Numbered from the stretch's first letter, positions 23,781 through 31,963 are shown. The stretch: 43,782 nucleotides of DNA from Clostridiales bacterium (GCA_015056245.1 SVGQ01000009.1:1-43782), one strand, 5' to 3'. Notes: generated from the sequence alone by a model not told the origin. Made by a program: numbers and translations.

Positions 23781-25190
23781 ATGCTAGATATCATCACAAA
23801 AGTCAACCAGGTTCTCAATGATTTCATCTGGGGCGTTCCCGCCATGGTCTGCATCCTTGGCGTGGGTCTGTATCTGGCCATCCGCACCGGCTTTATGCCC
23901 CTGCGCAAGTTCGGCTACGCCATGAAAAACACGATGGGTCGGCTGTTCAAAAAGGAAGAAGCTGCCGAAGGCGCGCTGACTCCCTTCCAGGCGGTCTGCA
24001 CCGCTCTGTCTGCCACGGTGGGCACCGGCAACATTGCCGGTGTGGCTGGCGCTATCGCCATCGGCGGCCCCGGCGCTGTGTTCTGGATGTGGGTCTCCGC
24101 CATTCTGGGCATGGGCACCAAGTTTGCCGAAGTAACGCTGGCGGTTCACTTCCGTGAGCGCAACAAGAACGGTGACTATGTGGGCGGCCCCATGTACTAC
24201 ATCAAGAACGGTCTGGGCAAAAACTGGATGTGGCTGGCATATTTATACGCTTTCTTTGGCGTATGCGCCGTGTTCGGCACCGGTAATGCCACGCAGGTCA
24301 ATACCATCACTGCCTCCATCAACACCGCGCTGACCAATTACAAAGTCATCAGCGCTGATTCCCTGCCCATCAGCAACCTGATCATCGGTATCGTTATCTG
24401 CGTCGTTGTGGCGCTGATCCTCATCGGCGGCCTGAAGCGCATCGGCAGCGTTTCTGAAAAACTGGTGCCTGTGATGGCTGTGCTGTACATCGTGCTGGGC
24501 ATCGGCCTGATCGTGAGCCGTATTGACAAGGTTCCCGCCGTGTTCGCCTCCATCTTCCAAGGCGCTTTCAATCCCGCTGCCTTTACCGGCGGTGTGGTGG
24601 GCAGTTTCTTCATCAGCTTACAGAAGGGCGTATCCCGCGGCATCTTCTCCAATGAAGCTGGTCTGGGTACCGGCTCCATCGCCCACGCCTGTGCTGATAC
24701 CAACGATCCCGCAAAGCAAGGTCTGTACGGCATCTTTGAAGTGTTTATGGATACCATCGTTATCTGCACCCTGACCGCGCTGGTGATCCTGCTCAGCGGC
24801 GTGGAGGTTCCCTATGGTCAGGCAGCCGGCGCAGAGTTGACCATCGGCGGCTTCACCACCGTATACGGCAACTGGATCTCCATTTTCACCGCCATCGCCA
24901 TGTGCTGCTTCGCCTTCTCCACCATCGTGGGCTGGGGCCTCTACGGTGCCCGCTGCGCGGAGTTCCTGCTGGGAAGCAAGATCCTGCTGCCCTTCAACAT
25001 TGCCTACTGCCTGGTTTCCATTCTGGGCGCCACCACCGATCTGGGCCTGATCTGGGGCATCAGCGACACCTTCAACGGTTTTATGGCAGTGCCTAACCTG
25101 ATCGGTGTCTTCCTGCTGGCTCCTGTGGTGCTGCGGCTGATCAAGGAGCATTTCAGCAAGGAGAAGGATGGGGCTGCTGAGGTGGAGTGA
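23781..25190 (+). CDS. Alanine/glycine:cation symporter (AGCS family)
   Basis: 469 residues; ATG 23781 with GGAGG five bases upstream. PFQAVCTALSATVGTGNIAG and VAGAIAIGGPGAVFWMWV are the AGCS signature. About eleven hydrophobic helices follow, with GGPMYYIKNGLGKNW and GLGTGSIAHACADTNDPAKQG typical of the family. It imports alanine or glycine with sodium ions. The gene stands alone and ends at a strong terminator. Confidence 0.95.
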   Translation: MLDIITKVNQVLNDFIWGVPAMVCILGVGLYLAIRTGFMPLRKFGYAMKNTMGRLFKKEEAAEGALTPFQAVCTALSATVGTGNIAGVAGAIAIGGPGAVFWMWVSAILGMGTKFAEVTLAVHFRERNKNGDYVGGPMYYIKNGLGKNWMWLAYLYAFFGVCAVFGTGNATQVNTITASINTALTNYKVISADSLPISNLIIGIVICVVVALILIGGLKRIGSVSEKLVPVMAVLYIVLGIGLIVSRIDKVPAVFASIFQGAFNPAAFTGGVVGSFFISLQKGVSRGIFSNEAGLGTGSIAHACADTNDPAKQGLYGIFEVFMDTIVICTLTALVILLSGVEVPYGQAAGAELTIGGFTTVYGNWISIFTAIAMCCFAFSTIVGWGLYGARCAEFLLGSKILLPFNIAYCLVSILGATTDLGLIWGISDTFNGFMAVPNLIGVFLLAPVVLRLIKEHFSKEKDGAAEVE

Positions 25191-25218
25191 CCATACGGAA
25201 TCAGTTTTTTTCGACAGA

Positions 25219-25256
25219 CAAACGAGCATCCGGCGTACGGATGCTCGTTTGCTTAT
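25219..25256 (+). terminator. Intrinsic terminator of the symporter gene
   Basis: CAAACGAGCATCCG (25219-25232), loop GCGTA, perfect complement to 25251. It is preceded by TTTTTCGACAG (25207-25217), a word also found at 189-199 and 27235-27245, and its stem GAGCATCCG resembles the hairpins at 27059 and 27250. Confidence 0.85.
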
Positions 25257-25283
25257 GTGGCGCAACAAACGCATTGGGACTTG

Positions 25284-25880
25284 TCAAAACGACAAGATTT
25301 CTTGCGCCAATTCATCAAAACCATGAACGGAAACACATTCGCATGATACGTTTCTGCTGTTGAACAGAATCGGATTCATGCCTACTTTGTTAGCTGCCCC
25401 CAAGTTGCGCCTTCGATCATCTACATATATGCAGTCCTCTGCGTTCACCCCCAATTTCTCGAGTGTTAACAAGAAAATGCGCTCATCAGGCTTTTTCACT
25501 CTCAGATCGCCACTTATACTGATTACATCAAAATATCGGTTGATATTGAATTTTTCCCGAAGATACCTGCTCCATCTGCTGGAGTCATTCGATAGAATGG
25601 CCAGCTTATATTGGGTTTTCGCCTTTTCAACAAAATCGATAAAGCCATCCGCCAATTCTATTGTATCAAGGTACTCCTTTTCCATCTTTTCCAAATCACC
25701 TTGAAACCCAATGGCTTTCCACACATCAATAGAGGATATTTCTCCAACATTCGCTCTGAACCATGGTTCATATATCTCTTCGGCACTTACGTTGGGGAAT
25801 GTTTGTTGCACATAGGGAACGAAATCATCTCCTGTTTGCTTTACGATTACACCATACATATCCAAAATGATCGCTTTCAT
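25284..25880 (-). CDS. HAD-like protein with variant nucleophile motif
   Basis: 198 residues; ATG at 25878-25880 with AAAGGA upstream. HAD motifs II (LSNDSS), III (RVKKPDERIF) and IV (YVDDRRRNL) are normal for HAD subfamily IA. Motif I reads ILDMYGV, so the nucleophile Asp7 remains but the second Asp of DxD is Tyr9, as in some epoxide-hydrolase-like or non-phosphatase HAD proteins. Codon use is clearly more AT-rich than its neighbours, which hints at later acquisition. Function unknown. Confidence 0.85.
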   Translation of the reverse strand: MKAIILDMYGVIVKQTGDDFVPYVQQTFPNVSAEEIYEPWFRANVGEISSIDVWKAIGFQGDLEKMEKEYLDTIELADGFIDFVEKAKTQYKLAILSNDSSRWSRYLREKFNINRYFDVISISGDLRVKKPDERIFLLTLEKLGVNAEDCIYVDDRRRNLGAANKVGMNPILFNSRNVSCECVSVHGFDELAQEILSF

Positions 25881-25920
25881 AACAGAAAATCCTTTCGTCT
25901 CATTCGGTTTACTGGTTTTC

Positions 25921-25950
25921 ATTCTATCATAGCAGTGCACGAAACCTCAA
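25921..25950 (-). promoter_or_regulatory. Candidate SigA promoter of the HAD gene
   Basis: Minus strand TTGAGG (25945-25950), 18-bp spacer, TAGAAT (25921-25926), 40 bases before the start codon. Confidence 0.45.
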
Positions 25951-25995
25951 GCCGCCCACCCATCATTTTTGTCCCATATCCATCCCCCATTGCTG

Positions 25996-26024
25996 TTGAA
26001 AAGCATCCATCACTCCGATATACT
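25996..26024 (+). promoter_or_regulatory. SigA promoter of the esterase gene
   Basis: TTGAAA (25996-26001), 17-bp spacer, TATACT (26019-26024), with the transcript starting about 40 bases before ATG 26070. Confidence 0.65.
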
Positions 26025-26069
26025 GAAAGGTGATGAAACCCATATCACACAACAAAGGAGATGGACGCA

Positions 26070-27020
26070 ATGAAGAAACTGTTGGCATTCCTGCTGGCGG
26101 TCCTGCTGCTGGCAAGCGGTTTTGCTTGTGCCGAGGAAAGCGCACGCAAGACGGATTTCCCGGATAACACCTTCGTGGAGATGGATCCCAACTACATCAC
26201 CGGCGTTACCCAGCGGGGCAAGACCGTTCTGTTCCGCTATGATGCCCAGACCGAGAGTGGCGAGACCTACACCAAGAGCGCTCTGGTGTACGTGCCCTAT
26301 GGCTACGATGAGACTGATACCGCCACCCGCTACAACGTGCTGTACCTGATGCATGGTCATGGCGGCGGCTACACCACCTTCTTCAAGGGCGCGGGTTCCT
26401 TCTCCAACATGCAGTTTACGCTGGACGCCATGATTGAGAAAGGCCACATCGAGCCCCTACTGGTGGTGGCACCCACCTATATGGTACCCGGCAAGGACGA
26501 ATTCTGGTGCGCAGGGAATTTCTGGTATGAGCTGAACAATTACCTGATTCCCGCCTTTGAAAGCGCCTATCACACCTATGCCGAAGATGTGACCCCCGAA
26601 GCGATCCGCGCCTCCCGTACCCATCGTGCTTACAGCGGTTTTTCCATGGGTTCTGTTTCCTGCTGGGCCACCTTTGAGCACAGTCTGGATCAGATCGCCT
26701 ACTACATGCCCTGCTGCGGCGGCGCCAGCTTTGGCGGCGATGCGGCAGCAGCTGCTCAGAAGCTGGCAAACAGCGTCGCTCAGGCTGGCTACACCAAGGA
26801 TGATTTCTTCATCTATGCCGGTTGCGGCGGCGAAGGTGATGTGGGTTATCCGGGCATGACCGCCCAGGTGGAAGCCATGAAACTGCTGCCCGATACTTTC
26901 GTGTACTGCGAGAACTTCCGTGACGGCAACCTGTACTACACCCAGTGCAGCGGCGGTCACAGCACCAAGAGCGTGGAACTGATCATGTACTGCGCCCTGC
27001 CCACTTTCTTTGACAAGTAA
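26070..27020 (+). CDS. Secreted esterase of the feruloyl-esterase/EstD (alpha/beta hydrolase) type
   Basis: 316 residues. ATG 26070 is preferred because AAAGGAG directly abuts the earlier ATG at 26061. The N-terminus (MKKLLAFLLAVLLLASGFACA) is a signal peptide with cleavage probably before EES. VYVPYGYDETDTATRYNVLYLMHGHGG and the nucleophile elbow GFSMGS match PF00756 esterases. GGHSTKS near the end supplies the catalytic His. Such enzymes often release feruloyl or acetyl groups from plant xylans, fitting the glycosidases downstream. Six or more cysteines (CGGAS, CGGEG, CCGG, QCSGG) are unusual for an exported protein of an anaerobe. Confidence 0.9.
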   Translation: MKKLLAFLLAVLLLASGFACAEESARKTDFPDNTFVEMDPNYITGVTQRGKTVLFRYDAQTESGETYTKSALVYVPYGYDETDTATRYNVLYLMHGHGGGYTTFFKGAGSFSNMQFTLDAMIEKGHIEPLLVVAPTYMVPGKDEFWCAGNFWYELNNYLIPAFESAYHTYAEDVTPEAIRASRTHRAYSGFSMGSVSCWATFEHSLDQIAYYMPCCGGASFGGDAAAAAQKLANSVAQAGYTKDDFFIYAGCGGEGDVGYPGMTAQVEAMKLLPDTFVYCENFRDGNLYYTQCSGGHSTKSVELIMYCALPTFFDK

Positions 27021-27058
27021 TCAAGGCTGATGGGGCTGCCCCGCAGTGAGAGACAAAC

Positions 27059-27277
27059 AAGCATCCGGTGAACGTACCGGATGCTTTAGGTTGTCAAAAA
27101 AGGGGAAGGTGCAGGAAACTCAGTTTCCTGCCGGGTGTGGGCAGAGCCCACAAAACCTTGCGCCGCAGCGCTTTTCAGCAAGCACAGCGAGCACTGTAGG
27201 TGCAAGATGTGCGACTTTTGAACAGAAGTATGGGTTTTTCGACAGTCTGAAGCATCCGGTGAACGTACCGGATGCTT
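27059..27277. repeat. Two identical 28-bp hairpins flanking a 163-bp insert
   Basis: 27059-27086 and 27250-27277 are identical and each folds as AAGCATCCGGT-GAACGT-ACCGGATGCTT. The left copy is preceded by ACAAAC (27053-27058) and the right copy is followed by GTTTGT (27278-27283), which are complementary. Joined without the insert they form one terminator with a 17-bp stem and a T-rich tail. The pattern is that expected if the insert entered a single terminator and its core was duplicated. Confidence 0.85.
27087..27249. mobile_element. MITE-like non-coding element inserted in a terminator
   Basis: 163 bp with no reading frame of note. The ends TAGGTTGTCAAAAAAGGG and GGGTTTTTCGACAGTCTG form imperfect inverted repeats around a TGTCRAAAAA core. 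Inside are perfect palindromes at 27108-27132 (GCAGGAAACT-C-AGTTTCCTGC) and 27136-27152 (TGTGGGC-AGA-GCCCACA). A stretch at 27156-27213 matches 7942-8000 in reverse complement. It encodes no transposase, so mobility would depend on an enzyme supplied elsewhere. That it is mobile is inferred from the ends and the duplicated flanks. Confidence 0.6.
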
Positions 27278-27283
27278 GTTTGT

Positions 27284-27736
27284 TTATAATTCTTTGACAT
27301 ACAGACGGTCCGTTCCATTTCCATAGTTCACGATATCTTTCACATAGTGGTAGCCGTATTTTTCGTATAAACCTATGTGGTCTGTCGGAATATAGGTATT
27401 CATAAATCCGATCGCTTTGGCATATTGATTGGCAAACTCGATGAGTTTTTCGCTGATTCTGTTGCCACGATACTCTTCGCTTACAAACAAAGTTGATATC
27501 CAGGGAAAGATCTCTGGCAATGGGTAATAGTCCGTTTTCATGATCGTCACCATTCCAACAATTCGTCCATTCACGATAGCTGCAAATGGCGTCTCCCACT
27601 CTTCGAACTCCCAATTCTGAAGCAACCTCACCGTATGTTCCTTTACATCCATCCAAGAAAAGTTCTCCACAAAGCGCAGTAAGTCATCTGCCAGCGGAGT
27701 GCCCTTATCGACTTTTTGAAGTTCTATTGCTTCCAT
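27284..27736 (-). CDS. GNAT family N-acetyltransferase
   Basis: 150 residues with AAAGG before the ATG at 27734-27736. TLFVSEEYRGNRISEKLIEFA is the acetyl-CoA binding region (R-G-N-R-I variant of RxxGxG/A), and LYEKYGYHYVKDIVNYG the typical end. Substrate unknown. Its stop codon touches the right flank of the duplicated terminator. Base composition is AT-rich relative to the adjacent operon, similar to the HAD gene at 25.3 kb. Confidence 0.88.
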   Translation of the reverse strand: MEAIELQKVDKGTPLADDLLRFVENFSWMDVKEHTVRLLQNWEFEEWETPFAAIVNGRIVGMVTIMKTDYYPLPEIFPWISTLFVSEEYRGNRISEKLIEFANQYAKAIGFMNTYIPTDHIGLYEKYGYHYVKDIVNYGNGTDRLYVKEL

Positions 27737-27822
27737 GTGATTCGCCTTTCGTATTGCTCAAATTCAAATGGACCCCCTAACACAGCAGCACGAAAACACA
27801 CCGCAAGCCCTTACTTACTCCA

Positions 27823-28437
27823 TCACCACGAAATCTCCCGCATCATCCCATCCCGCATCACGATGCGGTTTTCCTCCGAATGGATATACTCCTCCCTCAC
27901 ATCATAGCAGAAATCCATGTGCATATACTGCCCGGCGCACAGGCCGGAGCCGTCCTCGTTGGGGCAGAACACCCGGAACGTGAAGCCCTCCGGGCGCAGC
28001 TTGTTGAAGTACAGCTTCCACAGCATGTGCAGGCCGGCTTGGGTCATGGCAAAGGCGAAATCCTTGGTTTCCTTGGGCTCACGGGTGCTGGTGGCGGCAG
28101 AGGTGATCAGCCCCAGCCGCTTTTTGCCCTGCCGGAGGAAGGGGAGCATCTTCTCCACCAACGCATGGGTTCCGTTCACACCCAGATCAAACACGCGGCT
28201 GATGTCCTGATCATCCAGTTGCCCCAGCGGCTGTACATTTTCGCCGCGATGGGTGGCCTGCACGATCAGATAGTCCAGTTTTCCTTCAGCTTGGATGGTT
28301 TCCAGCGCTCCCGCCAGCTCTGCCGCATCCGCTGCGGTTGTCATCTCAATGACGACAGCGCCCCGCTGCCTGAACCACTCCGCTGCCCCGGCAGCTTCCT
28401 GAAAACAGGTTCCCGCAATCAATACGATCTCTTTCAT
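27823..28437 (-). CDS. Degenerate short-chain dehydrogenase (SDR-fold) paralogue
   Basis: 204 residues from ATG 28435-28437 (GAGGTG seven bases upstream), beginning 10 bases after the stop of an intact SDR gene. The fold is kept: VLIAGTCFQEAAGAAEWFRQRG in place of the TGxxxGIG loop, DLGVNGTHALVEKMLPFL, ITSAATSTREP. The catalytic Tyr-x-x-x-Lys reads FAMTQ (Phe129, Gln133), so both key residues are lost. KLRPEGFTFRVF mirrors ALRPEGYTFRLF of the neighbour, indicating tandem duplication. It may be a structural partner of the active copy or a binding protein. It is the last gene of the GH63 operon. Confidence 0.8.
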   Translation of the reverse strand: MKEIVLIAGTCFQEAAGAAEWFRQRGAVVIEMTTAADAAELAGALETIQAEGKLDYLIVQATHRGENVQPLGQLDDQDISRVFDLGVNGTHALVEKMLPFLRQGKKRLGLITSAATSTREPKETKDFAFAMTQAGLHMLWKLYFNKLRPEGFTFRVFCPNEDGSGLCAGQYMHMDFCYDVREEYIHSEENRIVMRDGMMREISW

Positions 28438-28447
28438 GGCACACACC

Positions 28448-29137
28448 TCAGAACGGCCAGTACTGACCCTGAATATCCCGCAGGATCAGCACATCGTCGA
28501 TTTCCTCATCACTGACAAAATACCGGTAGGCCACCGGCGCAGCCTCTTCGGGCTCAAAATCGCCCACGGTACTTTTTTGACCGGACATGTAGCTCTTTAC
28601 CCAGCCCGGATGGAACAGCCGGAAGGTGTATCCTTCGGGGCGCAGGGCTTTGAAAAGCATATGCATTTCCATATTCAGCGCGGCTTTGGAAACGCAGTAG
28701 GGAAAGTCCTTCACCCGCTGCATCAGCGGGATCACGCCGGTTTCGGAAGAAAAGGTGCAGAGCCTCCTGCGGCCCTCCTGCATCAGGGGCAGGAAGGCTT
28801 CCACCATGCGCAGCGGACCCAGCGAGTTGACCTGAAACGCGCTGTTGAATCCATCCGCATCCTCGGTTTTGGGGAAGATGCCGGCGCAGTTGATCAGGTA
28901 ATCCACCCGATGGGTCAGGCTGCCGACGAGCGCGGCAGCTTCCTTGACGGATTGGGTATTGCCCACATGAAGGGGAATGATGTGCATCCGCTGCGGATAG
29001 AGTGGCTGCAAATCCGAAAGCTGAGGCCACTCCGGCATAAACTGACCCGCATAGACGGTGTATCCATTGCGCAAAAAAGTTTCCGTCAGCGCAAGACCGA
29101 TGCCTCTGTCCGCGCCGGTAATGACGACATGTTCCAT
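28448..29137 (-). CDS. SDR family oxidoreductase
   Basis: 229 residues with AGGAGG five bases before ATG. TGADRGIGLAL is the NAD(P)-binding TGxxxGIG motif, INCAG the NNAG equivalent, and Ser in FSSETG with Tyr147 and Lys151 (YCVSK) the catalytic set. It should oxidise or reduce a hydroxyl/keto group of a small molecule, perhaps a sugar from the same operon. Its start codon directly follows the ThuA stop codon, so translation is coupled. Confidence 0.93.
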   Translation of the reverse strand: MEHVVITGADRGIGLALTETFLRNGYTVYAGQFMPEWPQLSDLQPLYPQRMHIIPLHVGNTQSVKEAAALVGSLTHRVDYLINCAGIFPKTEDADGFNSAFQVNSLGPLRMVEAFLPLMQEGRRRLCTFSSETGVIPLMQRVKDFPYCVSKAALNMEMHMLFKALRPEGYTFRLFHPGWVKSYMSGQKSTVGDFEPEEAAPVAYRYFVSDEEIDDVLILRDIQGQYWPF

Positions 29138-29827
29138 TTATACCTCCTGTTCTTTCATGCACCAATGGATGGCATTGGTCAGCAGCTTCTGGAATTGCGG
29201 ATTCTGCCACACCGCCAGAATGTGCCCGGGAATCAGGGCACAGAAACGCCCCTTGCCCATCTCCCGCACATAGGCAGCAGGCATGGTGGCGGCTTCTGAG
29301 GAGGTGGATTCCATCAGGATCCGGGCATCATCGCCGGTCATTTCGATCTGATAATGTTCATCCCGCACGCAGAAGGGTTCCACCCCTGCGGTGACCGGAT
29401 GCGTGCTGTCCACCACCTGATAGGTGACCGGGCAGCGGGGCGGATGGGTCACGAAGCGGCAGCCCACAAAGTCGATGTACTCCCTGCAGGGCTTTTGGCA
29501 GTTCTCCGGCAGGTTCTTCTCCGAGAAAGAACAACCCGCATGCACCGCCAGAAAACCTCCGCCCTGCTGCACATAATTCGCAAAGTCCCCGGGGCTGCAT
29601 TCGTTCACGTTTTCCTCAAACCATGGCACGCTGTTGCCGCTGGTCACGTTGTTGCCCTTACAGCAGATCACCAGATCGTACCCCGCCAGATCGGCGGCGG
29701 TAAGCATATCCTTGGCATCCTCCACAAAAGTCATCTGATCATATAAATCCGTCAGACAGGAAAAGCCCGCCTTGACCACTTCCGTGGTGTGCCAGATATC
29801 ACCGCAGATCACCAGTATTTTTGCCAT
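29138..29827 (-). CDS. ThuA-like domain protein
   Basis: 229 residues from ATG 29825-29827 with AAAGGA upstream. ILVICGDIWHTTEVV, GYDLVICCKGNN and GGGFLAVHAGCSF are ThuA/trehalose-utilisation signatures of a glutamine-amidotransferase-like fold. RFVTHPPRCPVTYQVVDSTHPVTAGV and the final GRFCALIPGHILAVWQNPQF complete it. ThuA proteins occur in sugar operons, with disaccharide oxidation or modification roles that remain poorly defined. It sits between a GH63-like glycosidase and two SDR genes, consistent with keto-sugar metabolism. Confidence 0.9.
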   Translation of the reverse strand: MAKILVICGDIWHTTEVVKAGFSCLTDLYDQMTFVEDAKDMLTAADLAGYDLVICCKGNNVTSGNSVPWFEENVNECSPGDFANYVQQGGGFLAVHAGCSFSEKNLPENCQKPCREYIDFVGCRFVTHPPRCPVTYQVVDSTHPVTAGVEPFCVRDEHYQIEMTGDDARILMESTSSEAATMPAAYVREMGKGRFCALIPGHILAVWQNPQFQKLLTNAIHWCMKEQEV

Positions 29828-29886
29828 CGTGATGTTCCTTTCTGTGTGAGTTGTTATCGGTTGTGCCCGCCTGCCAAACCGGCTGT

Positions 29887-31749
29887 TCATTCTGCCATCT
29901 CATCCAGCGGCTGGCCCAGACCCGGCACATATCCGGCGTCCGCCAGCGCGATCATGCACAGCAACGCGCCCCAATGATAGAACTTGTCGCTGTTGCCGCT
30001 GTCGCAGCCCTCGCCGGTGATGGCGGAGTAATTTTCATGCACATGACGGTGCTCCCGCCATTCCTTGCGGAAGAGCTGCGCGGATTTTTCCGCCAGATCG
30101 CGGCGCACATCCGCCAGTTCCGTACGGGCCAATGCCAGATACACCAGGAAATTCAGCGGAGCCCAGACCCGTCCCCGCCAATAGTTCTGCTCAGGATAGG
30201 CGGGATCGTTGCGGGCGATGGAGGGCAGCATCCACTCCCCGTAGAACTCCTCTGGGTTGTAGTAGTGCTCATCCGCCATGCGCCGTTGCCGTTCCGGGGT
30301 CACATCCGGGGAGAAGAGAGCGTAAAAGTTGGTGGGCGAGATGCGCCGGGAGAAAGCGCCCGTATCCGTGCGGCGGTTGTAGTAGAAGCCGTTCTCCTCA
30401 TCCCAGAGGCCTTCCAGACCTGTCCGGGCGGCATCCATCCGCTGGCGCAGGGCCGGAATGTCTTCCTCCCGCCCAATCAGCAAGGCCAGTTCCATCAATG
30501 AGCGGCAGTCCAGAATGTACAGGCCCGTCAGACCCACATCCTCCAGCTCCAGCCGGTGGGTATCCCTGTTGAAGGGGATATCATCGTACATAGGCGAATT
30601 GTCCAGCCCGCTTTCCAGCGCCGCGCCATAGGTGGCGTGCACACCCTCGCTTTCCCAGCGGTTGCCGTAGAGCACCGGGATCTCTTCGCTGCCCCAGCAC
30701 AGCGCGCCGCTATCGTTCATACGGTGCTGGGCAAACCACTCATTCCAGCGGAGCAGATCGGCGTATAGATCCTCCACGATCCACTTTTCGCCCAGTACCC
30801 GGTAGGTTTCCAGCAGCATGGCGCTGCCCACCGGAGGCTGGGAACGGTCCGCGCTCACCTGCCCGGTGGCATAGGAAAAGTTCGGCACAAAGCCTGCCGG
30901 GGTCTGCTGGTTCAGGATCTCCCGCAGGTTGCTGTAGGCCATCTCCCGGTTGCCCAGGCTCGCCATGAAACCCGCAAAGAAGTTATCCCAGCAAAACAGC
31001 ACATACCCGCCGCTGCCGATGCTCCACAGACGGCTCACCGGGGAGATGACCCGGTCGCCAGCGGCATCGTAGAGGGTATCCCAGCCAAGGGCTGATTCCA
31101 TGGCCTCATAAAGCTCTGCCAGTTGTCCGTAGCGGGCGCAGGAGCGCTGATGGGCCTCCCGGCGGGCAGCGATCAGCGACCGGGCTTCCTCCAGGGAGCA
31201 AGCCTTGCCCACGCTGACTGCCACCGGGCCAGCCAGCGCAACGCTGAGATAGGCGGTCTGCACCGGAATGTTGGGATCCTCCATGGGCTGGCCCGTGATA
31301 TACACCGTCCGGTCGCCGCTGAGCGCGTGGGCCACCAAGTGTCCCTCCCGCTTTTCCACCCAGCCGGGACGGCCCCACAGAAAACCGCCCTCCAGCACAA
31401 GCATGGCAGGACGCACCTGCTGGCGAAGCGGCGTAATCAGCAGCACAAGGTCATCCCCCTGAGCGGTGGATTCCACCTGTATCTCCATGTCGCACCAGCG
31501 AAATCGCATTTCAGTATAGGATTCATCAAAGGCATGGGGGCCGGGATAGGCGGTCTCTGCCGGTTCACGCCCGTATTCGTTGGTGAAGCGTCCCACCAGC
31601 GTTTCTTTCAGGTAGTGGCCTTCCCGGTATTCCTTGAACGCCGCGTTGATGGCGAAACCATCCGGCATATATACATGAGACAGCACACTGCGCACATTCC
31701 ATGTGTGCCAGCCATTGAGATAGGCTCTTTTCATATCCTGATAATTCAT
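29887..31749 (-). CDS. GH63/trehalase-like (alpha/alpha)6-barrel glycosidase
   Basis: 620 residues with GGAG about 10 bases before ATG; no signal peptide, so it acts in the cytoplasm. The N-terminal 200 residues are beta-rich. The catalytic barrel includes FCWDNFFAGFMASLG, LESGLDNSPMYD and ENYWRGRVWAPLNFLVYLAL, which match GH63 and the related mannosylglycerate hydrolases. The acid pair is probably the Asp of GLDNS and the Glu in HENYSAITGEG. It likely hydrolyses an imported alpha-linked disaccharide or glycoside. It is the first gene of a four-gene leftward operon with ThuA and two SDR proteins. Confidence 0.87.
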   Translation of the reverse strand: MNYQDMKRAYLNGWHTWNVRSVLSHVYMPDGFAINAAFKEYREGHYLKETLVGRFTNEYGREPAETAYPGPHAFDESYTEMRFRWCDMEIQVESTAQGDDLVLLITPLRQQVRPAMLVLEGGFLWGRPGWVEKREGHLVAHALSGDRTVYITGQPMEDPNIPVQTAYLSVALAGPVAVSVGKACSLEEARSLIAARREAHQRSCARYGQLAELYEAMESALGWDTLYDAAGDRVISPVSRLWSIGSGGYVLFCWDNFFAGFMASLGNREMAYSNLREILNQQTPAGFVPNFSYATGQVSADRSQPPVGSAMLLETYRVLGEKWIVEDLYADLLRWNEWFAQHRMNDSGALCWGSEEIPVLYGNRWESEGVHATYGAALESGLDNSPMYDDIPFNRDTHRLELEDVGLTGLYILDCRSLMELALLIGREEDIPALRQRMDAARTGLEGLWDEENGFYYNRRTDTGAFSRRISPTNFYALFSPDVTPERQRRMADEHYYNPEEFYGEWMLPSIARNDPAYPEQNYWRGRVWAPLNFLVYLALARTELADVRRDLAEKSAQLFRKEWREHRHVHENYSAITGEGCDSGNSDKFYHWGALLCMIALADAGYVPGLGQPLDEMAE

Positions 31750-31784
31750 ATTGACTTTCTCCTTTGGCCTGATGGACCATCCGT

Positions 31785-31831
31785 TGATACCAGTGTATCA
31801 CGAAAACCGATCAAGGAACAGTATCACTGTT
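31785..31831. promoter_or_regulatory. Two inverted repeats upstream of the GH63 operon, possible operators
   Basis: TGATAC-CAGT-GTATCA (31785-31800) and AACAGT-ATC-ACTGTT (31817-31831) lie 36 and 68 bases before the GH63 start codon. They could bind a regulator encoded elsewhere; no LacI or GntR gene is in the operon. Confidence 0.45.
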
Positions 31832-31889
31832 GGAAAGCATTTGTTATATTATTCTATCACGCTGAGCTGTGCATCTGGGCTGCAAAAAA

Positions 31890-31941
31890 GTGCCACTTAC
31901 CCCTGTGCACATTGAAAAACGACCTTTATCGATGCTACAAT
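31890..31941 (+). promoter_or_regulatory. Promoter and likely LytTR operator of the LytTR operon
   Basis: TTGAAA (31912-31917), 18-bp spacer, TACAAT (31936-31941). Immediately upstream is GTGC-CACTTACCCCTGT-GCAC (31890-31910), whose ends are complementary. Its position just before the -35 box suits autoregulation by the LytTR protein. Confidence 0.5.
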
Positions 31942-31963
31942 GCCAAAGGAGAGGAGGGGCGCC

